64,000 nucleotides of DNA, taken from Aerococcus urinaeequi (GTDB lineage: Bacteria; Bacillota; Bacilli; Lactobacillales; Aerococcaceae). The notes beneath the pieces were generated by a model. It worked only from the letters and a program-made list of their open reading frames with translations, was not told the origin of the DNA and did no database searches. The DNA is taken from the NCBI RefSeq assembly GCF_001543205.1, contig NZ_CP014162.1, positions 1,860,001 to 1,924,000 of the forward strand, given 5' to 3'. The translations under genes and the position numbers were made by a program. Positions within the stretch are counted from its first letter, which is position 1; the number at the start of each line of letters is the position of its first letter. Positions 24,362 through 33,262 of the stretch are shown piece by piece.

Positions 24362-25294
24362 ATGGCAATAGCTTTTTTATACGCTGGTCAAGGCGCACAG
24401 TATTCAGGGATGGGGCAAGACTTACTCAACCATCATCCTGAGATTGCAACTTACTTTGACAAAGCCTCAGAAGTTCTAGGCTATTCAATGAAAGACCTAT
24501 GCTTTCAAGAAGATACAGAATTAAATCAAACAGAATACACACAACCCGCTATTTTAACCGTATCAACAGCCTTTACAGCCCTTCTAAGGGAGGCAGGCAT
24601 TACAGCCGACTACCTAGCTGGATTAAGCTTAGGCGAGTACACAGCCCTTGTTGAAGCGGGCGTATTGTCCTTTGAAGATGCGGTTGATTTAGTGAGCCAT
24701 CGTGGTCGTTTTATGCAAGCAGCTGCGCCTGCAGGTGCCGGCAAAATGGTAGCCGTGATGAAAGCTGAACGCGCTTTAATAGAAGAGATTTGCCAGCAAG
24801 TGCGCGAAGCTTCTGGTCAATACGTTGCACCAGCAAACTACAATACACCAAAACAAATCGTAATCGGTGGTGACGCTTCGGCAGTAGATACTGCAGTTGC
24901 TAAGTTGACTGAAGCAGGCGTGAAGAAAATGGTGGAATTAAACGTTTCTGGTCCTTTCCACACGGCCTTATTATCACAAGCAAGTGACCAATTAGCTGAT
25001 TATTTAGACAAATTTGATTTTAAGCCACAAAGAGTACCGGTTATTTCAAATACAACAGCTACAGCGCACCAGGATGGACAAGTAAAAGACTTGTTAATCC
25101 AACAAGTGATGAAGCCAGTTAAATGGTCAGATTCAATTGAACACTTAATTGAACAAGGGGTAGATACGGTCATTGAAATTGGCCCTGGTAAAACCTTGTC
25201 TTCATTTATGAAACAAATCAATAAAGAGATTAAGATTTACCGAGTTGAAGACGAAGAAACCCTGCAGGCAACTATCGCAGGATTGAAAGGATAA
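24362..25294 (+). CDS. fabD: Malonyl-CoA:ACP transacylase
   Basis: Transfers malonyl from CoA to ACP to supply extender units. The 310 residues begin with FLYAGQGAQYSGMG; the nucleophile is Ser89 in GLSLGEY, and the histidine partner is in SGPFHTALL (about 198). ATG 24362 is preceded by AAGAGGAGA. The gene is followed by fabG with 3 bases between. Confidence 0.95.
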   Translation: MAIAFLYAGQGAQYSGMGQDLLNHHPEIATYFDKASEVLGYSMKDLCFQEDTELNQTEYTQPAILTVSTAFTALLREAGITADYLAGLSLGEYTALVEAGVLSFEDAVDLVSHRGRFMQAAAPAGAGKMVAVMKAERALIEEICQQVREASGQYVAPANYNTPKQIVIGGDASAVDTAVAKLTEAGVKKMVELNVSGPFHTALLSQASDQLADYLDKFDFKPQRVPVISNTTATAHQDGQVKDLLIQQVMKPVKWSDSIEHLIEQGVDTVIEIGPGKTLSSFMKQINKEIKIYRVEDEETLQATIAGLKG

Positions 25295-25297
25295 GCT

Positions 25298-26044
25298 ATG
25301 ACTGAGAATACACAAGAATTAAAGAAAACAGCCCTTGTCACAGGCGGTAGCCGTGGTATTGGTGCAAGCATCGCTCACAAGTTTGCAGACCAAGGATACA
25401 ATATTGTCATTGTTTCCCGCTCTGGTTCTACTGAAAACCATATCCAGGCTTTAGAAAGCAAAAATGTTGTTGTGAAGGATTTCAAGGGTGACGTAACGGA
25501 TACCGATTTTGCCAAAGAAATCATGACTTTCATCAAAGCAAATTTCCAAACCATCGATGTATTAGTGAATAATGCTGGTATTACCCGCGACACGCTACTA
25601 ATGCGTATGAAAGAAGCAGATTTCGATGCAGTGATCGATATTAACTTAAAAGGGACATTCAATTTCATTCAAGCAGCTAGCAAACTAATGATGAAGCAAC
25701 GTCAAGGTGCCATTATTAATATTGCATCAGTGATTGGTCAAATGGGTAACGTTGGTCAAGCTAACTATGCAGCTTCAAAAGCGGGGATTCTTGGATTAAC
25801 GAAGGCTGCAGCACGTGAATTAGGTATGCGTGGTGTCACAGTTAATGCCATTGCACCAGGCTACATTGAAACTGAAATGACAGATGAAATTCCAGAAAAA
25901 GCCAAAACGGCTATGCTGGAAAATATTCCTTTACAAAAACTTGGACAACCATCGGACATCGCTGAAGCCGTGTACTTCTTAGCTAACCAAAGCTATATCA
26001 CAGGTACAACGCTTGATGTCAACGGTGGCTTGTATATGAATTAG
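25298..26044 (+). CDS. fabG: 3-oxoacyl-ACP reductase
   Basis: NADPH-dependent reduction of 3-oxoacyl-ACP. The 248 residues form a classical short-chain dehydrogenase: TGGSRGIG (15-22) for cofactor binding, NNAGITRD, the catalytic serine in IASVIGQMGN, YAASK for the Tyr/Lys pair, and a C-terminal DVNGGLYM. It lies between fabD and fabF with minimal spacing. Confidence 0.95.
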   Translation: MTENTQELKKTALVTGGSRGIGASIAHKFADQGYNIVIVSRSGSTENHIQALESKNVVVKDFKGDVTDTDFAKEIMTFIKANFQTIDVLVNNAGITRDTLLMRMKEADFDAVIDINLKGTFNFIQAASKLMMKQRQGAIINIASVIGQMGNVGQANYAASKAGILGLTKAAARELGMRGVTVNAIAPGYIETEMTDEIPEKAKTAMLENIPLQKLGQPSDIAEAVYFLANQSYITGTTLDVNGGLYMN

Positions 26045-26056
26045 GAGGCAATAAAT

Positions 26057-27298
26057 ATGACAAACAGAGTAGTCGTAACAGGTATGGGTGCTATTACACC
26101 TATCGGAAATGACGCAAAAACATTTTGGACCAATTTAAAAGCCGGCGAGCACGGCTTTGGGCCAATCACAAAATTTGATGCCAAAGATTTAAATGCGAAA
26201 TTAGTGGCTGAAGTAAAAGACTTCAATCCAAAAGATTTCATGGACCGTAAAGAAGCAAAACGTATGGACTTATACAGTCAATACGCAGTAGCTGCAGCCA
26301 TCGAAGCTGTTGCGGACGCGAATCTAGACGTTGAAAATGCTGACGTTGACCGTATCGGGGTTTACTTAGGTACTGGTATCGGTGGTATTCAAGAAATCGA
26401 AAAAGGTGTGTTAAAAATGCAAGATAAAGGGATCAAACGAGTGAATCCTTTATTCGTACCTGTTTCTATTTCAAATATGGGTGCTGCCAATATCTCTATG
26501 CACTTTGGCTTAAAAGGGCCAGCTTTAACTATGGTTACAGCTTGTGCTTCTGCTAACAATGCCATTGGTGAAGCTTTCCGTTATATTAAACATGGTTATG
26601 CAGATGTCATGATTGCTGGTGGTGCTGAAGGTGCGATTAACGAAATCGGTTTAGGTGGTTTCGACAACCTAACAGCGACAAGTGATTCAACTGATCCAAA
26701 CCGCGCTTCAATCCCATTCGATAAGGACCGTAATGGTTTTGTGATGGGTGAAGGTGCTGGTATCTTGGTATTAGAATCCTTAGAATCAGCGCAAGCTCGT
26801 GGCGCAAACATCTATGCTGAAATCGGTGGTTACGGTTCTACTTCAGACGCTTACCACTTAACTGCGCCATCTGAAGATGGTTCTGGTGCAGCGAAAGCGA
26901 TGTTAAACGCTTTAGAAGAAGGTAACATCGCTAAAGAAGAAGTTTCTTACATAAATGCTCACGGTACAAGTACCCCAGCAAATGATTCTTCTGAAACAGT
27001 TGCGATTAAACGTGCATTTGGTGAAGAATTGGCTTATAAAATTCCAGTTTCTTCTACAAAATCATCAGTTGGTCACTTACTAGGTGCTGCTGGTGCTGTT
27101 GAAGCCATTGCAAGTATCATGGCTATCCAAGATTCATTTATTCCAGCTACATTAGGCTACAAGAATCCAGATCCATTATGTGATTTAGATATCGTACCGA
27201 ATGTTGGACGCGAACAAGAAGTAAACGTTGTTGTCAGCAACACTTTAGGTTTTGGTGGACACAACACAGTTATTGCCTTTAAAAAGGTTGGTGAATAA
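26057..27298 (+). CDS. fabF: 3-oxoacyl-ACP synthase II
   Basis: Condensing enzyme that extends acyl-ACP with malonyl-ACP. In 413 residues the catalytic Cys163 lies in TACASANNAIG; the two histidines are in NAHGTSTPAND and SSVGHLLGAAG, and the C-terminus has the GFGGHN motif. ATG 26057 follows TAGGAGG. No fabH is present in the operon, so initiation of chains must depend on a gene elsewhere. Confidence 0.96.
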   Translation: MTNRVVVTGMGAITPIGNDAKTFWTNLKAGEHGFGPITKFDAKDLNAKLVAEVKDFNPKDFMDRKEAKRMDLYSQYAVAAAIEAVADANLDVENADVDRIGVYLGTGIGGIQEIEKGVLKMQDKGIKRVNPLFVPVSISNMGAANISMHFGLKGPALTMVTACASANNAIGEAFRYIKHGYADVMIAGGAEGAINEIGLGGFDNLTATSDSTDPNRASIPFDKDRNGFVMGEGAGILVLESLESAQARGANIYAEIGGYGSTSDAYHLTAPSEDGSGAAKAMLNALEEGNIAKEEVSYINAHGTSTPANDSSETVAIKRAFGEELAYKIPVSSTKSSVGHLLGAAGAVEAIASIMAIQDSFIPATLGYKNPDPLCDLDIVPNVGREQEVNVVVSNTLGFGGHNTVIAFKKVGE

Positions 27299-27301
27299 GG
27301 C

Positions 27302-27814
27302 TTGAAACACGAAGAAATTAAAGATTTAATCAGCCAGATTGATTCGTCTACGATTCAAGAGTTTTCATTCCAAACACAAGCGGATTCTTTATATATTTCC
27401 AAAATTAAAGAACGCCAAACACAAACTGAACACACTGCAAGCACAAGCGCGAATCAACAAGCTACCACAAACGCAGAAGCTACACCTCCTGCAGTAGCCC
27501 AAGAGACGAAGAGTAATGAAACTATAGCGCCTGCCACAGAAGCAGCAGCAACACCTAGTGCACCTGCTACGTCAGCTGGCAAAACGATTGACAGTCCTTT
27601 AGTTGGTGTTGTTTATCTAGCTAAGAACCCTGATCAACCAGCCTTCAAGAAAGTAGGCGACAGCGTTGAAGCTGGTGAAACTGTGTGTATCGTTGAAGCG
27701 ATGAAAGTGATGAACGAAATTCCAGCTGATATTTCTGGAACAGTCGTGAACGTCTTAGTTGAAGACGGCCAAGTTGTTGAATTCGGCCAACCATTATTTG
27801 AAATTAGCGAATAA
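27302..27814 (+). CDS. accB: Biotin carboxyl carrier protein of acetyl-CoA carboxylase
   Basis: Carries biotin between AccC and AccAD. The 170 residues include an N-terminal conserved helix (EEIKDLI), an Ala/Thr/Pro-rich flexible linker (about 40-95) and the C-terminal biotinyl domain with Lys135 in VEAMKVMNE. Translation begins at TTG 27302, three bases after the fabF stop; the only Shine-Dalgarno-like sequence is GGTG inside fabF, so translational coupling is likely. Confidence 0.94.
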   Translation: MKHEEIKDLISQIDSSTIQEFSFQTQADSLYISKIKERQTQTEHTASTSANQQATTNAEATPPAVAQETKSNETIAPATEAAATPSAPATSAGKTIDSPLVGVVYLAKNPDQPAFKKVGDSVEAGETVCIVEAMKVMNEIPADISGTVVNVLVEDGQVVEFGQPLFEISE

Positions 27815-27837
27815 TTATTCTAAAGGAGTATTAAAAA

Positions 27838-28311
27838 ATGACTGAATATGCAGAACGTAAAGAACCTGTTCTAACAGCTATGCAGGTACAAGAAATCATC
27901 CCTAACCGTTTCCCAATCTCATTTGTGGACCGAGTGGATGAAATTATCCCAGGTGAAAAAGTTGTTGCCCGTAAAAACGTGACGATCAACGAAGAATTCT
28001 TTGTTGGTCACTTCCCAGGAAACCCTGTAATGCCTGGTGCTTTACAAGTAGAAACAATGGCACAAGTCGGCTCAATTCCATTATTATCTCAACCAGATTT
28101 TAAAAATAAAATCGCTTATTTAGCTGGTTTAAACAACGTGAAATTCCGTAAAAACGTTGTACCTGGTGACGTACTTGAAATCACAGTTGAAATTGTGAAA
28201 TTGAAGAAACGTATGGGTATCGGTAAAGGAACTATCCGTAATGAATATGGCGAGGTTTGTTCAGAAGCAGAAATGACCTTTATCATTTCTAACGTAGATA
28301 AAGTCGACTAG
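27838..28311 (+). CDS. fabZ: 3-hydroxyacyl-ACP dehydratase FabZ
   Basis: Dehydrates 3-hydroxyacyl-ACP to the trans-2-enoyl form reduced by FabK. A hot-dog fold protein of 157 residues, slightly longer than usual at the N-terminus; the active-site histidine is His58 in GHFPGNPVMPG and the glutamate is Glu72 in QVETMAQ. ATG 27838 follows AAAGGAG. With only one dehydratase visible, whether it also isomerises (FabN-like) cannot be told here. Confidence 0.93.
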   Translation: MTEYAERKEPVLTAMQVQEIIPNRFPISFVDRVDEIIPGEKVVARKNVTINEEFFVGHFPGNPVMPGALQVETMAQVGSIPLLSQPDFKNKIAYLAGLNNVKFRKNVVPGDVLEITVEIVKLKKRMGIGKGTIRNEYGEVCSEAEMTFIISNVDKVD

Positions 28312-28363
28312 TTTGCTGGTCCAACCTGAAATAGGGCGAACGGCATAGAATAAGAGGTATTTG

Positions 28364-29734
28364 ATGATTAATAAAGTATTAATAGCGAATAGGGGCGAAA
28401 TTGCCGTCCGCATTATTCGTACATGTATTGAATTGGGAATCGAAACAGTGGCTGTGTATTCAACCGCTGATAAGGATGCCCTACATGTGAAATTGGCTGA
28501 CGAAGCAGTCTGCATCGGAGGGCCAAAATCAGTCGATTCTTATTTGAATATGCAAGCCATTCTTTCGGCAGCTGTGGTCACGAACGTGCAAGCTATCCAC
28601 CCAGGTTTTGGTTTCCTAGCAGAAAACAGCAAATTTGCCAAATTATGCGCAGAAATGAATATTGAGTTTATCGGGCCAAGCCCAGAAGTGATTGACTTGA
28701 TGGGGGACAAGCAAAATGCTAGAGATACCATGAATGCAGCCAAAGTACAGACCGTTCCTGGTTCTGATGGTATCTTGGAAAGTCCTGGAGCTGGAATTGA
28801 GATTGCCAAAAAAGTTGGCTACCCAGTCTTATTGAAAGCAACTTCTGGTGGTGGTGGTAAAGGGATGCGGATGGTACATGAAGAAAGCCATTTCGCAGAT
28901 GCATACTATGAGGCATCACGTGAAGCAAAAAATGCTTTTGGTGATGACCGTTTATACATGGAGAAAGTTATTTTCCCAGCCCACCATATCGAGGTTCAAA
29001 TCTTAGGGGATAAATTCGGCAACGTCATCCATTTAGGTGAACGTGAGTGTTCAATGCAACGGAACCATCAAAAGGTGATTGAAGAGACGCCAAGTCCCTT
29101 TATTACTGAAAAGACGCGGGCCCAAGTGACTCAAGCAGCGGTTCGAGCGGCTGAGCAATTAAATTATGAATCTGCTGGTACCATTGAGTTTTTAGTGGAT
29201 GCAGATCAAAATTATTATTTCATGGAAATGAATACGCGTATTCAAGTTGAACACCCAATTACGGAAATGGTTACGGGTGTTGATATTGTAGCTCAACAGC
29301 TACGGATTGCTTCTGGCTTACCTTTAGCCTATGAACAAAAAGACATTACCTTTACTGGTCATGCCTTGGAGTGCCGGATCAATGCAGAAATGCCAGAAAA
29401 AAACTTTATGCCATCTTCAGGCACGTTTGAATTTGCGCATTTTCCAGCGGGCGGTTTAGGCATTCGTGTGGATTCTGGCATTTATGCTGGCTACAAGTTG
29501 CCACCTTACTATGATTCTATGGTAGCGAAACTGATTACGCATGGTGATAATCGTCCACAAGCCATCAACCGTATGCTGCGTGCTGTGTCAGAAATGACCA
29601 TTAAGGGTGTAGCGACAAACCAACAATTCCAATACGACCTACTATTTGATGAGGCCTTTGTAAAAGGGAATTATACCAATGATTATCTTGAAGCCAACTT
29701 CTTACCTGAATGGGCGAAGAGTCATCAAGCATAA
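28364..29734 (+). CDS. accC: Biotin carboxylase subunit of acetyl-CoA carboxylase
   Basis: ATP-dependent carboxylation of biotin on AccB. The 456 residues show KVLIANRGEIAVRI at the start, the ATP-grasp glycine loop GGGGKGMR, the HIEVQILGD motif, ERECSMQRNHQK and EMNTRIQVEHP. I prefer ATG 28364 over the TTG at 28361 because GAGG at 28354-28357 is better placed for it. The 49-base gap after fabZ holds no terminator. Confidence 0.95.
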   Translation: MINKVLIANRGEIAVRIIRTCIELGIETVAVYSTADKDALHVKLADEAVCIGGPKSVDSYLNMQAILSAAVVTNVQAIHPGFGFLAENSKFAKLCAEMNIEFIGPSPEVIDLMGDKQNARDTMNAAKVQTVPGSDGILESPGAGIEIAKKVGYPVLLKATSGGGGKGMRMVHEESHFADAYYEASREAKNAFGDDRLYMEKVIFPAHHIEVQILGDKFGNVIHLGERECSMQRNHQKVIEETPSPFITEKTRAQVTQAAVRAAEQLNYESAGTIEFLVDADQNYYFMEMNTRIQVEHPITEMVTGVDIVAQQLRIASGLPLAYEQKDITFTGHALECRINAEMPEKNFMPSSGTFEFAHFPAGGLGIRVDSGIYAGYKLPPYYDSMVAKLITHGDNRPQAINRMLRAVSEMTIKGVATNQQFQYDLLFDEAFVKGNYTNDYLEANFLPEWAKSHQA

Positions 29735-29761
29735 ATTAGCACGAAAGAAAGTAGATGAATT

Positions 29762-30661
29762 ATGGCATTAAAACGCAGAAAAGCATATATTCCTATGCCA
29801 GAGGAAGATCAAGCAAAATCGAGCTTGCCTACAGATCCAAATAACCAAGCCTTCGTGCCAGATGGCATGTGGCAAAAATGTCCGCAGTGTCACCAAACGA
29901 TTCTAACGGATGACTTGGGTGCTGAAAAAATCTGTCCACATTGCCAATACCACTTTAGAATTTCATCTAGTGAGCGATTAGCAAACGTAGTGGACAAAGG
30001 CACTTTTGTTGAAATGTTTCAACTAAGGGATAACCGCAATGAAGATCCTCTTTCTTTTCCAAAGTATCTGGAAAAGAAAGAAAAAGCGCGCGCTACAACT
30101 GGTTTAGACGAAGCTGTCGTAACTGGTGTGGGTGAAATCTTCGGCTACCGAACTGCCATTGGTGTGATGGACTCATTTTTCATGATGGGGTCTATGGGGA
30201 CTGGTTTAGGTGAGAAAATTAAAAACTTGTTTAACTATGCAACTGAACACCAGTTACCAGTCGTCCTGTTTACCGCTTCTGGTGGTGCCCGGATGCAAGA
30301 AGGCACACTGTCTTTAATGCAAATGGCTAAGATTTCCATTGCTGTTCAAAATCATTCTAAGGCTGGTTTATTATATATTCCCGTCTTAACTGACCCAACG
30401 ACTGGTGGTGTAACGGCATCGTTTGCTATGGAAGGGGATATTACCATTGCTGAACCAGGGGCCTTAATCGGTTTCGCTGGTAAACGGGTAATTGAACAGA
30501 CGATTAGACAACAATTGCCTGAAGGTTTCCAAACGGCTGAACACCAACTGCAACACGGTTTTATCGATATGATTGTTGAACGTTGGCGCCAAAAAATCGT
30601 AATTGCTGAGCTATTACAAATGCACGGTGTCGCTAAAGGAGGTGCTCGATTTGAGAGTTAG
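29762..30661 (+). CDS. accD: Acetyl-CoA carboxylase carboxyltransferase subunit beta
   Basis: Forms, with AccA, the carboxyltransferase that makes malonyl-CoA. The N-terminal zinc ribbon is present (Cys40, Cys43, Cys58, Cys61), followed by the crotonase-like domain with ASGGARMQEG and DPTTGGVTASFA. Length is 299 residues, as expected. The 3' end overlaps accA by 11 bases, indicating translational coupling of the two subunits. Confidence 0.95.
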   Translation: MALKRRKAYIPMPEEDQAKSSLPTDPNNQAFVPDGMWQKCPQCHQTILTDDLGAEKICPHCQYHFRISSSERLANVVDKGTFVEMFQLRDNRNEDPLSFPKYLEKKEKARATTGLDEAVVTGVGEIFGYRTAIGVMDSFFMMGSMGTGLGEKIKNLFNYATEHQLPVVLFTASGGARMQEGTLSLMQMAKISIAVQNHSKAGLLYIPVLTDPTTGGVTASFAMEGDITIAEPGALIGFAGKRVIEQTIRQQLPEGFQTAEHQLQHGFIDMIVERWRQKIVIAELLQMHGVAKGGARFES

Positions 30662-31493
30662 TATGAAACAATTATTAAAAACCGTTGAGCAACCTAATGC
30701 GAAAATTACGCAAAAAATCCCTGCAGAAGTGGTAACAGCTTCACGTGATATCAACCGATTAACCACGTCTGAATTGGCTAAGAAAATCTGTGACGTCTTT
30801 TATGAGATGCATGGTGACCGTCGTTATGGTGATGACGGTGCGATTGTTGGTGGTGTCGGACAAATTAATGGCCGCGCAGTTACAATTGTTGGAACTGAAA
30901 AAGGCCACTCGGTTCAAGAAAATATCAAGCGTAACTTTGGGTCGCCTCATGCTGAGGGTTACCGTAAAGCCATTCGTTTGTTTGAACAAGCAGAAAAATT
31001 CAACCGTCCGGTGATTACCATTGTTAATACTTCCGGCGCCTTTTGTGACGTTGAAGCAGAAGACCGGGGGATTGGACAAGCCATTGCTGAATCTATGCAA
31101 ACAATGGCTGGCTTAACTGTACCAACTATCACGATTTTAATGGGTGAAGGTGGGTCTGGTGGCGCGTTAGCCCTAGCTGTTTCAAATAAGGTATGGATGA
31201 TGGAGAATGCCATGTATTCAGTCTTATCGCCAGAAGGGTTTGCAACAATTTTATGGAAAGACCCGAGTCGTGTACCTGAAGCTGCTGAATATATGAAATT
31301 CACGGCGCCTGACTTGCTGAATTTTAAGGTTATCGACCAAATTATCCCAGAGCATTACGGGAAAAAGGCTTTAGACCACGATGTTCAAGCACAATTGATT
31401 AAAGAAATGGTCTTGGAAGAATTTGACCAGCAATTGGCCATGTCAAAAGCAGATTTAATTGCTGCCAAAGAAGCACGCTTTAATCAATTCTAG
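30651..31493 (+). CDS. accA: Acetyl-CoA carboxylase carboxyltransferase subunit alpha
   Basis: Partner of AccD, 280 residues. Motifs include HGDRRYGDD, VGTEKGHSVQEN, GSPHAEGYRKA, the acyl-CoA binding loop GEGGSGGALA and the late SPEGFATILWKD. The start is TTG 30651 with AAAGGAGG eight bases upstream; a start at 30603 would lie well before this site and inside accD. It closes the operon, followed by a terminator. Confidence 0.95.
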   Translation: MRVSMKQLLKTVEQPNAKITQKIPAEVVTASRDINRLTTSELAKKICDVFYEMHGDRRYGDDGAIVGGVGQINGRAVTIVGTEKGHSVQENIKRNFGSPHAEGYRKAIRLFEQAEKFNRPVITIVNTSGAFCDVEAEDRGIGQAIAESMQTMAGLTVPTITILMGEGGSGGALALAVSNKVWMMENAMYSVLSPEGFATILWKDPSRVPEAAEYMKFTAPDLLNFKVIDQIIPEHYGKKALDHDVQAQLIKEMVLEEFDQQLAMSKADLIAAKEARFNQF

Positions 31494-31527
31494 TCAACTG
31501 ACATCTTGAAAAAATAACTACTGTTGA

Positions 31528-31562
31528 AAGAAGGTGTGTCCTATGGTCGCATCTTCTTTTTA
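31528..31562 (+). terminator. Terminator of the fab-acc operon
   Basis: AAGAAGGTG (31528-31536) pairs with CATCTTCTT (31550-31558), one G-T pair, then T residues. Confidence 0.85.
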
Positions 31563-31673
31563 ATTATTGGATAAAAATTTTCATGGATATGATATTGTGA
31601 TAAGATAGGCTTAGAAGGAAGGGCGTTTACAGCCTGCATTTCCAACAGAAAATAAGATTTAAGAGGACATATA

Positions 31674-32684
31674 ATGAGAAACCAAGATAATGATTTTGAA
31701 CGATCATTTAAATTAGATATTGAAGAAGCGATTCAGCGTATTAAAGCGGGCGAAATGAGTGAATCGCTGAAATTGTTGCTGATTGCCCGTAAGAAAAGAA
31801 AGAGTGTCGTTGATTTTAGAAATTATATCATCGGCGTTTTATATGAAGAAGAATTAGAAAATGATTTGGTGGATATTTTCTCATTATTGATAGAATTTTA
31901 TGGCGAAGGGGTTATGGCTAATCCTGATTTAATTGATGTCGAGGCAGAAATTGACTGGAAGTCTTTCTACCAATTTGTACAAAAAGCTATTCAAGGCCAA
32001 GTCAAATTGAACCTCCCTCAACACGGTCAAATGACACCCATTATGCAAATTATCATCGTGCCAGAAATGATGGAAAAGCTGGCCCAATTTGAGGCGACTT
32101 CAGACGATGATGCAAGTAATGTGGAGGTCTTACAAGGCCTACAAAAGTTATTCGACCAGTTAGTGGCTAGAGATAAACCCTTGACTATCCTTGAGAAGGC
32201 GCAGGTCAACCATCTGCTGGAATTGAGCGACAAGGTATCCATCGATAAATTGTTAAGTCTCTTAAATCGGGACCGGGATTTTGTCTTCCAATCGGATATT
32301 TTGCTTTATATTTTCCACCATCCACACGCAGACCAGGAAATTACTTTAACCAATGTCTACGATGAAACGACGACTATTTCACTCAGTGACTTATTTGAAA
32401 TTGAAACCAATAGTCACTTCTTAGATTTGGTCTCCTACGTGGAGGAAGTTTATATCCACGAACCCTATCGAGTGGCCTATTTGATGGAGAATATTTTTGA
32501 TATATATACCGTCATGTACCCATTTGTCGATGATTTAAACCAAATTGACCCGGAAGATATGGTAGAAGCCATTGGCCAATTAATGGAAAATGGCGACCCA
32601 CTTGCCATTGACAATCAAGTCGTACAAGATATTTATCAATATTGGTTTTATGAGTATATGCAGAACTTTGCGAGTTTTGAATAA
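31674..32684 (+). CDS. Protein of unknown function, acidic and helix-rich
   Basis: A 336-residue cytoplasmic protein I do not recognise. It is strongly acidic and leucine-rich, with no signal peptide and no membrane segment; predicted character is almost all alpha-helical, with short repeats of L/E/D residues that could form a solenoid. No cysteine or metal motif stands out. AGAGGA lies nine bases before ATG 31674. The RNase HI-like gene starts 32 bases downstream with no terminator between, so the two are likely cotranscribed; whether they share a function is not shown. Confidence 0.75.
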   Translation: MRNQDNDFERSFKLDIEEAIQRIKAGEMSESLKLLLIARKKRKSVVDFRNYIIGVLYEEELENDLVDIFSLLIEFYGEGVMANPDLIDVEAEIDWKSFYQFVQKAIQGQVKLNLPQHGQMTPIMQIIIVPEMMEKLAQFEATSDDDASNVEVLQGLQKLFDQLVARDKPLTILEKAQVNHLLELSDKVSIDKLLSLLNRDRDFVFQSDILLYIFHHPHADQEITLTNVYDETTTISLSDLFEIETNSHFLDLVSYVEEVYIHEPYRVAYLMENIFDIYTVMYPFVDDLNQIDPEDMVEAIGQLMENGDPLAIDNQVVQDIYQYWFYEYMQNFASFE

Positions 32685-32716
32685 GAAGATGTAATGGATG
32701 ATTAAAGGGTGAGCGG

Positions 32717-33136
32717 ATGATAAAAATAGCCATAGACGGGTCAGTGGATGGGCAATTTGGGCCAGCAGGCGTTGGTATGGTCATTGTCCATGACGGGCAA
32801 CAGCGACAAGAGAAATACCCTTTAAGTGGGGAAATGGACAACCATGAGGCCGAATTCCATGCTCTGCTATTATTGTTAGAAAAATTGCAGGCTGAGGGAT
32901 TGAAAAATGAGTGGATCTTGTGTCAAACAGACTCCAAAATCGTCTTTGATGCCGTTAATAAGAGATTCCATAAACGCGACCCCTATAAAAGTTTGTTAAA
33001 GGCCATTTTAAATCAACTAGACCATTTTCCCATGTTTAATCTAAAGTGGGTGCCGGACCAAGCCAATAGGGGGGCAGATAACTTAGCCCGTCAAGCCATG
33101 CACCAGGCCAAGAAAATAAGCAACCAGCAGGACTAA
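32717..33136 (+). CDS. RNase HI-like protein (reverse transcriptase-like domain)
   Basis: A 139-residue RNase H-fold protein of the RVT_3 type. The carboxylates are in the expected order: Asp7 in IDGSV, a glutamate in NHEAEF (44 or 46), Asp72 in QTDSK and Asp121 in RGADNLAR. All four catalytic positions are therefore retained, suggesting an active endonuclease on RNA:DNA hybrids or a related role. Homologues in Bacillus (YpeP/YpdQ type) are poorly characterised. ATG 32717 is preceded by GGGTGAG. Confidence 0.85.
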   Translation: MIKIAIDGSVDGQFGPAGVGMVIVHDGQQRQEKYPLSGEMDNHEAEFHALLLLLEKLQAEGLKNEWILCQTDSKIVFDAVNKRFHKRDPYKSLLKAILNQLDHFPMFNLKWVPDQANRGADNLARQAMHQAKKISNQQD

Positions 33137-33195
33137 TTAAGGGATAAATGCAGACTGTCAATCGCATATACTGGATTTAAATTCGAATAACAGAC

Positions 33196-33246
33196 ACAAA
33201 AAAACCAGGTAGCAGGCGAATAAAGCCGTTTACCTGGTTTATTTAT
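33196..33246. terminator. Bidirectional terminator
   Basis: AAACCAGGTA (33202-33211) and TACCTGGTTT (33231-33240) form a perfect 10-bp stem with A and T tracts outside. It serves the RNase HI-like gene and the convergent methylase gene. Confidence 0.9.
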
Positions 33247-33262
33247 TATGATCGTAAATAAC

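Noticed and set aside
30759-31303. Overlapping minus-strand frames in accA
   Set aside because: Complementary shadows of a well-conserved gene in the established operon.
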